Source of the DNA: Fredinandcohnia quinoae
GTDB taxonomy: Bacteria; Bacillota; Bacilli; Bacillales; Bacillaceae_L
NCBI RefSeq assembly: GCF_022427965.1
Contig: NZ_JAKTTI010000008.1
Location: 52,823-116,822 of the forward strand
Reading direction: 5' to 3'
DNA length: 64,000 nt
Shown: piece by piece, positions 62,371 to 64,000 of the stretch
Numbering within the stretch: position 1 is the stretch's first letter
Layout: each line of letters opens with the position of its first letter
Translations under genes and position numbers: made by a program
The notes under the pieces: generated by a model
Databases searched by the model: none
The model's input: only the letters and a program-made list of their open reading frames with translations
What the model was told of the DNA's origin: nothing

Positions 62371-62535
62371 ATGAGGGAATTTGATGGAAGATATTGTAAT
62401 GTTTATCATAACATAGATAGAAGTTTTTCCCCGATTAATAGCCTTGCGATAATAACCCAAAGACTAAACCTCACTAACTTTTTCAAGGAAGAACAAATAA
62501 AAGTCGATACCGTTTTCATGCAAAATGCTAACTGA
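62371..62535 (+). CDS. 54-residue orphan protein
   Basis: 54 codons starting at ATG, eight bases after GAGGTG. The protein (M-R-E-F-D-G-R-Y-C-N-V-Y-H-N ... V-F-M-Q-N-A-N) is soluble, aromatic and polar, with no recognised family. A good promoter lies upstream and the stop codon sits inside the terminator stem-loop. This is a complete, independent unit of about 230 bases. Confidence 0.6.
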   Translation: MREFDGRYCNVYHNIDRSFSPINSLAIITQRLNLTNFFKEEQIKVDTVFMQNAN

Positions 62536-62575
62536 GATATCAAATGATACTTTTCAGAGGCATTTTATTTTTTTT
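62522..62575 (+). terminator. Terminator overlapping the end of the 54-residue gene
   Basis: AAAATGC and CTGA pair with TCAG and GCATTTT, leaving a long loop, followed by a run of Ts. Confidence 0.75.
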
Positions 62576-62641
62576 GACTAATGGCCTTAGTCTAAACCGA
62601 TTTGGTTACTAACAAAAATATAGTAAGAACAGGTGTTGTGG

Positions 62642-63196
62642 ATGACTAGAAGAAATTGGACAGATGAAGAAATAATGTTTTTAAAAGAGACTATAGGATA
62701 TTACAAGATACAAACTATTGCTCAGAAGCTTAATCGGACTGTCCAAGCGGTTCTAAGTAAAATGAAACGGCTTGGTATATCGAATACTCGAGAGCAAACA
62801 GGTTTTTTAACGACTTGTCAACTAGCAAATGCATTACAAGTAGATCCAACGACTGTTAGGGAGTGGATAAAAAGACATGATCTAAAATGTGTAAAAAGAG
62901 CGACGAGGTGTGAACAAAAATACTATTTAATTCAACCAGAGGATTTTTGGAGTTGGGCTGAAGTAAATCGGGATAGAATCGATTTTTCAAAAATTGATTA
63001 TTTGAGTTTACTTCCCGTTCCAGAATGGTATAAGGATGAAAAGAACCACAAAAAGGAAACATCTTATAAAGTATGGAGTAAAAAAGAGGAAAAATCTTTG
63101 TTACTGATGATGTCGAGTGGATATACCCTAAAGGAAGTTGCTGCAATATTAAATCGATCAATGATAAGTGTACAACGGAAATATAATCGCTTGTAA
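62642..63196 (+). CDS. Protein with two SANT/Myb-like modules around a helix-turn-helix
   Basis: A 184-residue basic protein. Residues about 4-45 (N-W-T-D-E-E ... L-S-K-M-K-R-L-G) and 142-184 (V-W-S-K-K-E-E ... V-Q-R-K-Y-N-R-L) are both three-helix Myb/SANT-like modules. Between them, at about 55-85, is a helix-turn-helix with a MerR/excisionase look (T-T-C-Q-L-A-N-A-L-Q-V-D-P-T-T-V-R-E-W). The AGGTG at 62631 selects ATG 62642. Similar arrangements occur in phage- and plasmid-associated DNA-binding proteins. Targets unknown. Confidence 0.75.
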   Translation: MTRRNWTDEEIMFLKETIGYYKIQTIAQKLNRTVQAVLSKMKRLGISNTREQTGFLTTCQLANALQVDPTTVREWIKRHDLKCVKRATRCEQKYYLIQPEDFWSWAEVNRDRIDFSKIDYLSLLPVPEWYKDEKNHKKETSYKVWSKKEEKSLLLMMSSGYTLKEVAAILNRSMISVQRKYNRL

Positions 63197-63296
63197 TTTT
63201 TTACCGACTTGCAGAAATTTATTGAACAATATAAAATTATTTTATAATACCATGTTTTTCTGAAAAATTGATAAAAAAATATAAAAGGCGGATGAT

Positions 63297-63932
63297 ATGG
63301 AAATTAAATTTAATAGAAAAGTAATCTTAGGAATTGTATATATCCTGTTGTTTTTTATTTGGTTTGATTTTTTGTTTTTAAATTTAAATAGATTATTGAG
63401 TGGTATCCTTATCACTATACCACTATTATTAATTGCTTATTTTGTTCTTATTTTTAATCGGAAAGTGCAATATTTCCATTATTTATCTAATCATGATGAG
63501 TTAACTTCAATTTATAATAAAAGGTATATGGTTAGGAAGTTAGAGGAACTTAAAGTAAATAACAAACCGTTCCACCTCTATATATTAGACATAAATAACT
63601 TTAAACATATTAATGATACACATGGTCATATTGTCGGTGATAAGGTTATAGAAATGGTGGCGGATACACTAATTCGATCAACCGAACCAGGTGATATAAT
63701 AGCAAGGTGGGGTGGCGATGAATTTATCGTCATTACGTTTGAAAATGAAAAACAAGACTTACGAGATTTTAATTTTACTGAAGCAATGTTCAAGTTCTCA
63801 TACATCTTTAAAGAAAAGATTACCTTGTCAATCGGTAAGGCTACTTATCCAAAGGATGGTAGGGAAATTAAGGAATTATTAATGATTGCGGATCAAAATA
63901 TGTATGAAAATAAACAGCAATCAAAACGGTAG
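63297..63932 (+). CDS. Membrane diguanylate cyclase (GGDEF)
   Basis: A 211-residue protein with two membrane helices (about 10-30 and 34-54) and a GGDEF domain with intact W-G-G-D-E-F, so it can probably make c-di-GMP from GTP. The I-site RxxD is replaced by E-P-G-D, implying no product inhibition at that site. No separate sensor domain. The second c-di-GMP gene in the window. Confidence 0.92.
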   Translation: MEIKFNRKVILGIVYILLFFIWFDFLFLNLNRLLSGILITIPLLLIAYFVLIFNRKVQYFHYLSNHDELTSIYNKRYMVRKLEELKVNNKPFHLYILDINNFKHINDTHGHIVGDKVIEMVADTLIRSTEPGDIIARWGGDEFIVITFENEKQDLRDFNFTEAMFKFSYIFKEKITLSIGKATYPKDGREIKELLMIADQNMYENKQQSKR

Positions 63933-63952
63933 TGTGGCGTTTAAGTATTATG

Positions 63953-63999
63953 GTACCTGTAGTTAGGACACTTGAAAAAGAGTGTTTTATCTACAGGTA
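63953..63999. repeat. Inverted repeat at the right window edge
   Basis: TACCTGTAG (63954-63962) pairs with CTACAGGTA (63991-63999), with ACACT/AGTGT nested inside and a TTTTAT. It could be the terminator of the GGDEF gene or the start of a mobile element cut off by the window. Confidence 0.5.
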
Positions 64000-64000
64000 T

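Overview
The window is a low-GC, tightly packed chromosome segment from a motile, endospore-forming member of the Bacillaceae. The evidence is a spoIIID-mbl-flhO-flhP-fabZ-ywpF-ssbB-ywqA-ywqB block in the same general order as Bacillus subtilis, GTG/TTG starts with strong GGAGG ribosome sites, and many classical intrinsic terminators. Species cannot be fixed from the sequence alone.

Left part (1-17 kb) is mostly core. It holds the 3' end of a sodium:solute symporter, a cNMP/CBS/nucleotidyltransferase protein and a DEDDh exonuclease. The sporulation regulator SpoIIID, the actin-like Mbl, two flagellar rod/hook proteins, FabZ, a low-complexity lipoprotein, YwpF, an XRE regulator, the competence-type SsbB and the SWIM/SNF2 pair YwqB-YwqA follow. 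A 42-residue gene closes the ywqBA operon. Just beyond its terminator is a LexA-boxed promoter with no obvious gene.

Middle part (17-32 kb) is more variable. It has a NarL-type two-component system, the glycerol antiterminator GlpP, a large MHYT-PAS-PAS-GGDEF-EAL c-di-GMP enzyme and two VOC proteins. It also has an array of twelve 20-bp tandem units, a DUF1659/DUF2922/YvrJ trio and a giant six-LysM, seven-Ig-like GH18 cell-wall hydrolase. Several small genes missed by length cut-offs are present.

Right part (32-62 kb) is the most interesting: a contiguous locus that looks built for N-glycoproteins. A secreted GH85 endo-beta-N-acetylglucosaminidase would release high-mannose glycans. A CUT1 importer of two permeases plus a lipoprotein, without its own ATPase, would bring them in. 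Two different GH38 enzymes and a GH125 would strip alpha-mannose inside the cell. ROK kinases would phosphorylate released sugars, and a YesM/YesN-type two-component system probably senses the ligand. Immediately upstream is a complete Dpp/Opp-type peptide ABC importer. It is followed by a TIM-barrel isomerase, a Gfo/Idh/MocA oxidoreductase, a ROK repressor and a Rhizobium-type (class 3) L-asparaginase with all of its known active-site residues. The peptide-importer operon has a near-consensus promoter whose -35 box overlaps a CcpA cre site. I propose, as inference, that the upstream half handles the GlcNAc-Asn or glycopeptide remnant left by GH85 and the downstream half handles the released glycan.

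The right edge holds a 54-residue orphan protein, a protein with three DNA-binding modules, a membrane GGDEF protein and an inverted repeat running to the last base. No tRNA, rRNA, CRISPR array or intact insertion sequence was seen.
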